Below, one piece after another: positions 23,636 to 30,774 of a stretch of 64,000 nucleotides of DNA. Numbering within the stretch: the stretch's first letter is position 1; each line of letters starts with the position of its first letter. The position numbers and the translations under genes were made by a program. Below the pieces are notes generated by a model, which did not search any database, had not been told where the DNA came from, and was given only the letters and a program-made list of their open reading frames with translations. The DNA is from Agrobacterium sp. a22-2 (GTDB lineage: Bacteria > Pseudomonadota > Alphaproteobacteria > Rhizobiales > Rhizobiaceae): NCBI RefSeq assembly GCF_012276985.1, contig NZ_JAAXMM010000014.1:1-64000 (forward strand), written 5' to 3'.

Positions 23636-23767
23636 TCGGCTTTGCTTTTTTCTTTCGAAATTTCACGCATCGTCCGCCGCATCTCGCCTTGACGGCCGGA
23701 ACCTTGCGCTCCACTTCTCACCCACTGTGCTGCAACCGCAGCCTGCCTTAAGGTTCACCGACGTCTC

Positions 23768-24605
23768 ATGTTCCGACAAACTGTTCTTTCGTCCCTGAAT
23801 CTCGAAAAACTCTTCGACGAGGCACCCAATCCCTATGTCCTGCTCGACCGTGACAATGCGCGGTGCCAGCCTTGCGTCGCAACTGCTGTCCTTCGGCCGG
23901 CGCCAGCTGAAGGCGCGCGATGCGGCAGGCCGCCTGGTGATCGTCGAAAGCGGCGTCGGGTTCGACCTGCTGTTCACGGATGTCGTGATGCCCGGTCGCA
24001 TGAAAAGCACCGAACTTGCCTGCAAGGTGAAGGAACGATCGGCAAATATTGGCGTTCTGTTCACCTCAGGCTATACGGAGAACTCGATTGTCCACGACGG
24101 GCGGCTCGACGCAGGCGTTCAGTTCCTCAGCAAGCCCTATACCCGCGATCAATTGGCAAGGAAGGTTCGGCAAGTGATTGACACGGCAAAGACAGGCAGA
24201 GACGACAGGGCCGGTGCGGCACAGGCCGCCGATCCGGTCGAGCAAACACCAATTACCGTTCTTCTCTGTGAAGACGACTTCCTGATCCGTCTGTCCACCA
24301 TGGAAATCCTGCAGGATGCCGGCATGGTCGTGCTGGAGGCGGGATCGATCGCCGAAAGCCTGGCGGAAGTCGAAAAAAACAGACCGGACATTCTGGTGGC
24401 CGATCTTCATCTGCCGGACGGATCAGGCGTCGATCTTGCCAATCAACTGCGACAACGGTTCGCCATGATTCCGGTGATCTTTGCCACCGGAGACAGCCGC
24501 TCTCCCGAAGCCAACAGTCTGGATTTTGCGGAAGTGCTGTCCAAGCCCTATAGTCATACCGCTCTGGAAAAGACTATCCGGCGCTTGTGCAACCGTGACG
24601 CCTGA
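23768..24605 (+). pseudogene. remnant hybrid histidine kinase fused to a receiver domain
   Basis: Pieces of a PAS-containing hybrid histidine kinase are joined in two frames. From 23768 the frame reads NLEKLFDEAPNPYVLLDRD, a PAS start, then loses sense. From about 23856 another frame reads RGASLASQLLSFGRRQ (typical after a HisKA H-box), then ESGVGFDLLFTDVVMPG and LFTSGYTENSIV...FLSKPYTR (second half of a receiver). The ATP-binding domain and the first half of this receiver are absent. The same frame continues into a full second receiver (VLLCEDDFLIR, phospho-acceptor Asp in DILVADLHLPDGSG, LSKPYSH). The second receiver may still be expressed, but no good start is seen. Kinases of this type feed PhyR-NepR-EcfG signalling. 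Confidence 0.6.
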
Positions 24606-24620
24606 CAAGGCCGCCTGCCA

Positions 24621-25355
24621 TTATCCCGCAGGATCGAGATCGAGCACCGCCAGCAGCGGCAGATGATCGGAGGCGCGCCGCGCCAGAGGATCGTTGAAGA
24701 CCCTGGTTTCCAGAACCCGGATCCCCTCCCCCACCATGATATGGTCTAGCCGCAGCAGTGGAAGGCGCGACGGAAAGGTTGCCTTTGGAGCCAGGCCCTG
24801 CTCCGTCTGGACATCCCGGTAGCGGCGGGCCAGCACCTTGTAGGCCGCCGAGCGCGGCACGGCATTGAGATCCCCGGCCATCACGATACGCGAATTGTCC
24901 GGCATGGCCGCACCCATCCAGGCAGGCCCCATCAGCGTTTCCACCTGGCGCATCCGCTCGCCGCCGCGAAGGCCCAGATGAGTAACGAACATCTGAAGCG
25001 GGATCTCGCCCGCCATGACCTCCACCCAGAGCGCCCCGCGCGGCTCGCCCTTCGAGGGCAGGCCGGCGGCCTTCACCAGCCGGGTCGGAAGCGCGGTGAT
25101 TAACGCATCGCCGTAACGCTCTTCTTCCAGATGCAGCGCGGCATTGAAATGGGCGGTCATCTTCAGGTGCGCGGCGATCATCTGCGCCTGATCGATTGCA
25201 CCGCTCCGCGCCCGTTCGACGTCGACCTCCTGCAGGGCGACGATATCCGCATTGCAGGACGCTATCACTTCGGCGACGCGGGCCGGATCGAGCCGGCGAT
25301 CCGTGCCGAAGCAGCTATGGACATTGTAGGACAGGATACGCAGGGGACGATTCAT
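24621..25355 (-). CDS. endonuclease/exonuclease/phosphatase-family protein (YbhP-like)
   Basis: This 244-residue metal-dependent hydrolase has the fold of DNase I and sphingomyelinase. The catalytic elements are SYNVHSC, ALQEVD (metal-binding Glu), GDLNAVP and SDHLPLLAVLDL (general-base His). The nearest functional analogy is E. coli YbhP, whose gene lies with ybhO (ClsB) and ybhN. Here the YbhN-like and phospholipase D genes are the next two, so a role in lipid metabolism is plausible. ATG 25355 is chosen because the upstream frame has no ATG and runs through the promoter; its SD is weak. Confidence 0.85.
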   Translation of the reverse strand: MNRPLRILSYNVHSCFGTDRRLDPARVAEVIASCNADIVALQEVDVERARSGAIDQAQMIAAHLKMTAHFNAALHLEEERYGDALITALPTRLVKAAGLPSKGEPRGALWVEVMAGEIPLQMFVTHLGLRGGERMRQVETLMGPAWMGAAMPDNSRIVMAGDLNAVPRSAAYKVLARRYRDVQTEQGLAPKATFPSRLPLLRLDHIMVGEGIRVLETRVFNDPLARRASDHLPLLAVLDLDPAG

Positions 25356-25384
25356 AGAAACTCGCTGGATCAATCGGAAAAGTG

Positions 25385-25412
25385 GGAACCCGCAAGCCAC
25401 TGGTTTCGTTCC
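25385..25412. promoter_or_regulatory. overlapping divergent EcfG-type promoters
   Basis: On the plus strand GGAAC (25385-25389) is followed by 17 bp and CGTT (25407-25410). On the minus strand GGAAC (25412-25408) is followed by 17 bp and GGTT (25390-25387). The two promoters share one 28-bp sequence, with the -35 of each overlapping the -10 of the other, and serve the divergent genes at 25355 and 25446. Confidence 0.75.
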
Positions 25413-25445
25413 GCCAGGCACGAGTGAAACGAGGATAAGCAACCC

Positions 25446-26378
25446 ATGACCAAAACCATTCTGCTCCGCATCGTTATCGTCATCGCCATTTGCGGAGCAT
25501 TGTTTCTGGCCTATCGGACCCTCAACCAGTATTCGCTCGACGATATCACGTCTTCCATCGCCCAGATCCCGAAAGCCAGCTTTCTGCTGGCGCTCGGCTT
25601 TGCAGCGCTGTCCTATCTCTGCCTGACCGGCTTCGACTATCTGGCGCTCCATTATGCCGGCAAGCCGCTTGCCTATCCGAAGGCGGCGCTCGCCTCCTTC
25701 ATCGGCCTGTCGATCGGCCACAATATCGGCGTCGCGGCGCTTTCGAGCGGTGCGGTGCGTTATCGCTTTTATACCCGCTGGGGCCTCAGCGCCGAGGAAA
25801 TCGCCAAGGTCATCCTGTTCTGCGGCCTGACCGTCGGCATAGGGTTGATCACGCTGGCCGGCCTCTGCCTGCTGATCCTGCCGGAGAGTGCGGCAAAGGT
25901 GGGCGGCATGGACCCGGTGACGGCCCGGCTGGTCGGCGGGCTCTGCCTTGCGGCAATCGCCCTCTATCTCATGGCCGCCGCCATCATTCGCGGTTCGGTG
26001 ACCATCATCAAATGGCCGTTCACCCTGCCGAGCCTACCGATCGCCGCGGGCCAAGTCGTCATCGGCACGGCCAATTTCGCCTGCGTCGCCGCCTGCCTGC
26101 ATCAATTGCTGAACGCCAGTGCCGGCTACATGGAAACGACCACCGCCTATGTCGTCGGCAATCTGACGGCGCTGGTCAGCCATGTGCCGGGCGGACTGGG
26201 CGTGCTTGAAGCGACGATCACCTATCTGATGGGAGGGGCGGCCTCGATTGGCGCGCTGATTGCCTTCCGGGTGGTTTACTTCTTCATTCCGCTGCCGATC
26301 GGCCTGATTTTACTTGTTATCAGCGAACTGACGCTCGCCTCGCCGAGCGCCGAGCCTGCCTCCAGCGAGGCCGGCTGA
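25446..26378 (+). CDS. YbhN-like integral membrane protein (UPF0104/LPG-synthase TM family)
   Basis: This 310-residue protein has about eight hydrophobic segments and the motifs GLSIGHNIGVAALSSGAVRYR and SHVPGGLGVLEATITYL typical of the lysylphosphatidylglycerol synthase transmembrane family. It lacks the soluble aminoacyl-transfer domain. YbhN-family proteins are implicated in lipid handling in the inner membrane. GAGG-type spacing is weak, but ATG 25446 starts a clear first helix. It has an EcfG-type promoter. Its last 103 bp overlap the convergent phospholipase D gene. Confidence 0.88.
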   Translation: MTKTILLRIVIVIAICGALFLAYRTLNQYSLDDITSSIAQIPKASFLLALGFAALSYLCLTGFDYLALHYAGKPLAYPKAALASFIGLSIGHNIGVAALSSGAVRYRFYTRWGLSAEEIAKVILFCGLTVGIGLITLAGLCLLILPESAAKVGGMDPVTARLVGGLCLAAIALYLMAAAIIRGSVTIIKWPFTLPSLPIAAGQVVIGTANFACVAACLHQLLNASAGYMETTTAYVVGNLTALVSHVPGGLGVLEATITYLMGGAASIGALIAFRVVYFFIPLPIGLILLVISELTLASPSAEPASSEAG

Positions 26379-27850
26379 GATCGGCCCCGACCGGCAAACG
26401 GCCGAGCCAGGATCTGAAGTGGCCACCAGGTCTGCTTCGGATCAACAAGTCCGCTACCGAACACGGGAACAGTCTTGCCACGCGCTGCCGTGCCCTTGAA
26501 CGGGCGAAGGCCTCGCTCGTAGACATTCAGCCGGTCGAAAGCCGCGATCAGCGAGCCGGTCGCCTCGAGCGTCTCGGCCAGAACCTGCGGCGAGACGCCC
26601 AGATGCTCCGACAGCAGGCGATTGCGCAAGGTGATGGCCGCCAGGCGATCCGCTTGCGTGCGCGGCTCGATCGCCACATCCAGTTCGGTATCCATGCCGG
26701 CCGAGCGCTGGTTGAAATTCGACGAGCCGACCCGCAGGAAGGTATCGTCGACGACGATCACCTTGGAATGAATGACCACTTCCTGCTCGCCGCCCTTGCC
26801 ATCCGGCACGATGGGATAGGCGGCGCGGAAGCGACCGTGGATATCGGCATGTTTCAGGCGGCGCACCATGCGGTCGCGGTTTTCGCCGAGCACCAGCCGT
26901 TCGATCATCCCATGCGATGTGCGGGTGGTGACCACGACGATCTCCGGCCCATCCGGCTCCTGCAACTTCTTCGCCAGCACATCACAGACGATATCCGAAG
27001 CGAAATACTGGTTTTCGATATAGATATGTCGCTTGGCGGTGGCGAGCGCATCCAGATTGAGCTGCATCGCCTCGCCGACCATGGGACTACCGCGATAGCC
27101 GGGTTCAGTCCGGGCAAAGCCGACCTCACAATCGGAAAAGGCATGCGGCACATGACGCGGCCAGGGCCGGGTTCGCTTCTGGCTGGGCTGGATCGTCTCG
27201 CCCGTCGCCATGGACCAGCGACGTCGCGCCACGTCACCCGCGGTCCGTGCGGCATCGCCATCCAGCATCACCTGCATGTCGTGAACCGGGTCATAAGGCT
27301 TGCCGTCCGGCATTTTGCGCGCCGGATTGTCGACCCGATGCTCTGGCGTGTCCCAGCGCTTGGCGGTCAGGTCGATACCACCGACAAAGGCCACGGCATC
27401 GTCGATCACCACCATTTTCTGATGGTGCGAGCCACGCAAGGGGTGGTGCGTATCGAAGCGCAGGTCGATGCGGCTATGGGAGACCCAGCGATGCTTACCG
27501 AACATCTTCAATGATTTGCCGGAATAGATCGGTCCCATCGCCCAGATCAGCAGATGGATCTTCAACTCGGGCTTGCGTTTGACCAGACCATGCAGAAAGG
27601 CCCCCAGCCGCTCGCAGCCTTCGTCGTCCGGGCGCAGGCGGATATCGGCATTGAAGTCCCAGCCGACAATGAACACCTGTTCGCTGGCGCGCTCCAGCGC
27701 CTCTTCCAGGACCCGGTGGTAGTCCGCACCGTCGACCAGAAAGCCGACATGATCGGCCACCGATTTGCGCCAGACATTACGCCCGGGCTGCATGATAGGT
27801 TCCCATGTCGCCGGACCATCCGCTTCGATGTGTTTCTTGATGTTATCCAA
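26276..27850 (-). CDS. phospholipase D/cardiolipin synthase-like protein
   Basis: This 524-residue protein carries two HKD motifs: HHQKMVVIDD and HSKVIVVDD, each followed by downstream small residues, and so forms a complete PLD active site. It may act as a phospholipase D or a ClsB-like transphosphatidylase. N-terminal PGRNVWR and VGWDFNADI are typical of bacterial PLD-like proteins next to YbhN. The start is TTG 27850; no nearby ATG keeps the conserved N-terminus. The C-terminal 35 residues are encoded opposite the end of the ybhN-like gene. An EcfG-type promoter lies upstream. Confidence 0.87.
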   Translation of the reverse strand: MDNIKKHIEADGPATWEPIMQPGRNVWRKSVADHVGFLVDGADYHRVLEEALERASEQVFIVGWDFNADIRLRPDDEGCERLGAFLHGLVKRKPELKIHLLIWAMGPIYSGKSLKMFGKHRWVSHSRIDLRFDTHHPLRGSHHQKMVVIDDAVAFVGGIDLTAKRWDTPEHRVDNPARKMPDGKPYDPVHDMQVMLDGDAARTAGDVARRRWSMATGETIQPSQKRTRPWPRHVPHAFSDCEVGFARTEPGYRGSPMVGEAMQLNLDALATAKRHIYIENQYFASDIVCDVLAKKLQEPDGPEIVVVTTRTSHGMIERLVLGENRDRMVRRLKHADIHGRFRAAYPIVPDGKGGEQEVVIHSKVIVVDDTFLRVGSSNFNQRSAGMDTELDVAIEPRTQADRLAAITLRNRLLSEHLGVSPQVLAETLEATGSLIAAFDRLNVYERGLRPFKGTAARGKTVPVFGSGLVDPKQTWWPLQILARPFAGRGRSQPASLEAGSALGEASVSSLITSKIRPIGSGMKK

Positions 27851-27933
27851 ACCCTTACCCGCCTTTCTTCAACCCCTGTGCCCGGTCTGACGCCGGGCCT
27901 TGCGAATCTGCGATCCGCAAGCGCCGGTCGCTA

Positions 27934-27959
27934 AACCCCGCAAGCCGGCATTTTGTTCC
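27934..27959 (-). promoter_or_regulatory. EcfG-type promoter of the phospholipase D gene
   Basis: On the minus strand GGAAC (27959-27955) is followed by 17 bp and GGTT (27937-27934). It lies about 84 bp before TTG 27850. Confidence 0.68.
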
Positions 27960-27978
27960 TCACCTGTGTTGCAATGCG

Positions 27979-28003
27979 GGAACAAAGCCCGGCTTCCGTC
28001 GTT
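27979..28003 (+). promoter_or_regulatory. EcfG-type promoter of treY
   Basis: GGAAC (27979-27983) is followed by 16 bp and CGTT (28000-28003). It lies 33 bp before ATG 28037 and is back-to-back with the phospholipase D promoter. Confidence 0.78.
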
Positions 28004-28036
28004 CTCCCGCATTACTTATTAAGGAGACGCCGCCTG

Positions 28037-30694
28037 ATGCCCTTGCCCAAACCCACGGCGACCTATCGCCTCCAGTTCCGCAACGGCACGGATTTCTCGA
28101 CAGCCATCTCCCTCATCCCCCATCTGAAAAAACTCGGCATCAGCCATCTCTATGCCTCGCCGATCTTCACGGCGACGAGCGGCTCGACCCACGGTTACGA
28201 TGTCACCGACTGCAACGAGATCGATCCCACTCTGGGCGGGCTTGCCGGCTTCGAACGGCTCTCCAGCGCGTTAACGCAAGCCGATCTGGGATTGATCCTC
28301 GACATCGTGCCCAACCATATGGCGGCGAGCCTCGAAAACGCCTGGTGGCGCAGCGTTGTGGAATGGGGCGCAGACAGTCCCCACTCCAAGCATTTCGACA
28401 TCGACTGGTCGCAGCCGCTAACCCTGCCCTTTCTAGGCGGTACGTTCGAGGCGGAATGCGCCAAGGGGCGGATTTCGCTGGCCCTCGACCAACAGACCCA
28501 TGCGCTGGCCCTGCGCTACTATGACAGTTTTTATCCCCTCACGCCGGGAAGTTACGCAACAGCACTTGCCGGGATCGGCGACGACCCGATCGCAGCACAG
28601 TTGCTTTCCATCGCACCGCCCGCCTCGCCCGATCAGGCATCGGCCTTTCACGCCCGAATCGGCGAGATCTGCAGCAACCCCGAGGCGCTCACGCGTTTCC
28701 AGCAGCGCCTCGGCGCGCTGTCCCCGGACGCGACGGCTCTTCAGGACATCCACACGTTGCAGCCCTATCGGCTGACCAGTTGGAAAAGCGCCAACCGGCA
28801 CCTCAGTTACCGCAGGTTCTTCGAGGTCGCCGGTCTGGTCGGTCTGCGTGTGGAAGACCCTGACATTTTCGACGACAGCCATCGCCTGGTTGTGGATCTC
28901 GTGCAACGCGGCCTGGTGCAGGGACTTCGGGTCGATCATGTCGACGGGCTGGCCGATCCGGCAGCCTATCTGGGCCGCCTGCGCCGTGCCGTGGGAGACG
29001 AGGTCCGTATCACGGTGGAGAAGATCCTTGAACGCGACGAGGCTTTGCCGAAAGCATGGCCGATCAGCGGTACCACGGGCTATGAATTCATCTGGTCGCT
29101 CGCCGATGCTCTGACGGAAGCAACAGGCGTCATGCGATTGCATGCCGCCTATGCCGAGATCAGTGGCGATGAGCGGCCGTACGAGGTCCAGTTCACGGAC
29201 GCCAAGGCGCAGATGCTGCGGGAGAATTTTGCCGGCGAAGTGGATCGGCTGACCGCTGTTGCGACAGAAATCGCCGAGCGAAGCGGCCGTGAATTCCCAA
29301 CCGGCGTGCTGGAAACCGCGCTGTGCACGATGATATCCGCCCTGCCCGTCTATCGCACCTATTCGACCGCCAGTGGCGCCGATGACGGCGATGTCGCAAC
29401 ACTGGAGACGATCGCCGAGGAGGCGTCCGCAACCATGACGGGTGATGATTCCCGCCAAGCCATCGCCTTCGTCTGCAACCTCCTCAAATATAATGTGCCA
29501 GGCATCGATGTGGCACTGCTGTCGCGCCTGCGCGCCCGCTTTCAGCAACTGAGCGGCCCGATTATGGCGAAATCGCTGGAAGACACGCTATTTTATCGCT
29601 TCAACGGTGTTCTAGCCCTCAACGAAGTGGGGGGAAATCCAACCCTTACGAATGGACCGGCGGCATTTCACGTCGCTATGGCAGCACGGGCCGCCGATGG
29701 TTCGGAGGGCCTGTCCACCACGTCGACCCATGACACCAAGCGCGGCGAAGATGCCCGGGCGCGTCTTTATACCCTCTCGGAAGCGCCGGAGCCGTGGCTT
29801 GCCGGCGTCGAGCGCTGGCGTCGACAGAATGCTCCGCTGGTCGAGGTCCTCTCGACCGGACCGGTCCCGGGACCGGCGGTCGAATGGACGCTTTATCAGG
29901 CGCTTGCCGGTGTGTGGCCGCTGGACGGCCTCGCCGATCCCGACCTCTACGGTGAACTGCCGCGGCGGTTTCTGGCCTATACGGAAAAGCTGTTGCGGGA
30001 AGCCAAGCTGCAAACCAGCTGGACCGCACCGAACCAGGACTATGAGGCCGCCGTCGCAGGGTTCGTCAAAGCGCTGTTTGCCGCCGAAAACCGCGATTTT
30101 CTGATCGACTTCGACGAGACGATCCAGCCCTATGTGCAGGCCGGCCTGATCAACTCGCTGTCCCAGACGCTGATCAAACTGACGGCGCCAGGCATTCCCG
30201 ATATCTACAATGGCAGCGAGCGCATGGATTTTTCGCTGGTCGATCCCGACAACCGCCGACCACAACGGCTCGGACAACCCTGGGCTGTTCTGCCGCCTCA
30301 GGCCGATCGTTCAAATTTCGGCGACTACAAGAGCTGGCTGATTGCGACCGTTCTGGCACTGCGTCACGGCGAGACCGCGCCGATCTTTGCCGGCAGCTAC
30401 CAACCGCTGGAGGTTTCAGGCCCCGGCGCCGGGCACGTGATCGCCTATCTGCGCCAGAGCAAAAGCGGCACTGCGCTGACCGTCGTGCCGCGCGGCGTGT
30501 TCGGCTTGGTGCAGGCAGATGCGCTGCGGGTCGAAGCTGCCGCCTTCAACGACACCACCCTGCATCTGCCGGATCGGTTGACCGGCATCACGCTGTGGAA
30601 CGCCCTGTCCGGCAAAAGCCTCGCTGCCAACACCAGCCTGCCGATCGCACCGCTTTTCTCGGACCATCCGATTGCCCTGTTCATCGGTCGCTAA
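28037..30694 (+). CDS. treY: maltooligosyl trehalose synthase TreY
   Basis: This 885-residue GH13 enzyme converts the reducing-end glucose of a maltodextrin to an alpha,alpha-1,1 linkage, giving maltooligosyl-trehalose for TreZ. N-terminal TATYRLQFRNGTDF and HLYASPIFTATSGSTHGYDV are diagnostic. The catalytic residues lie in GLRVDHVDGLADP (nucleophile Asp), VEKILE (acid Glu) and TSTHDTKRGED. AGGAG lies 10 nt before ATG 28037. It is transcribed from an EcfG-type promoter. With GlgA and TreZ in the same island, it links glycogen to trehalose under stress. Confidence 0.94.
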   Translation: MPLPKPTATYRLQFRNGTDFSTAISLIPHLKKLGISHLYASPIFTATSGSTHGYDVTDCNEIDPTLGGLAGFERLSSALTQADLGLILDIVPNHMAASLENAWWRSVVEWGADSPHSKHFDIDWSQPLTLPFLGGTFEAECAKGRISLALDQQTHALALRYYDSFYPLTPGSYATALAGIGDDPIAAQLLSIAPPASPDQASAFHARIGEICSNPEALTRFQQRLGALSPDATALQDIHTLQPYRLTSWKSANRHLSYRRFFEVAGLVGLRVEDPDIFDDSHRLVVDLVQRGLVQGLRVDHVDGLADPAAYLGRLRRAVGDEVRITVEKILERDEALPKAWPISGTTGYEFIWSLADALTEATGVMRLHAAYAEISGDERPYEVQFTDAKAQMLRENFAGEVDRLTAVATEIAERSGREFPTGVLETALCTMISALPVYRTYSTASGADDGDVATLETIAEEASATMTGDDSRQAIAFVCNLLKYNVPGIDVALLSRLRARFQQLSGPIMAKSLEDTLFYRFNGVLALNEVGGNPTLTNGPAAFHVAMAARAADGSEGLSTTSTHDTKRGEDARARLYTLSEAPEPWLAGVERWRRQNAPLVEVLSTGPVPGPAVEWTLYQALAGVWPLDGLADPDLYGELPRRFLAYTEKLLREAKLQTSWTAPNQDYEAAVAGFVKALFAAENRDFLIDFDETIQPYVQAGLINSLSQTLIKLTAPGIPDIYNGSERMDFSLVDPDNRRPQRLGQPWAVLPPQADRSNFGDYKSWLIATVLALRHGETAPIFAGSYQPLEVSGPGAGHVIAYLRQSKSGTALTVVPRGVFGLVQADALRVEAAAFNDTTLHLPDRLTGITLWNALSGKSLAANTSLPIAPLFSDHPIALFIGR

Positions 30695-30774
30695 CAGCTT
30701 TCCATTCCGTGCCGAATGCGCTACGTTCATGCTCCGTTCCGAGCTTTTTCCTCGGGACCGCGGCAGGAGTGGGA

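Noticed and set aside
23698..23724. GGAAC motif upstream of the kinase remnant as an EcfG promoter
   Set aside because: No GTT occurs 16-18 bp downstream, so the -10 element is missing.
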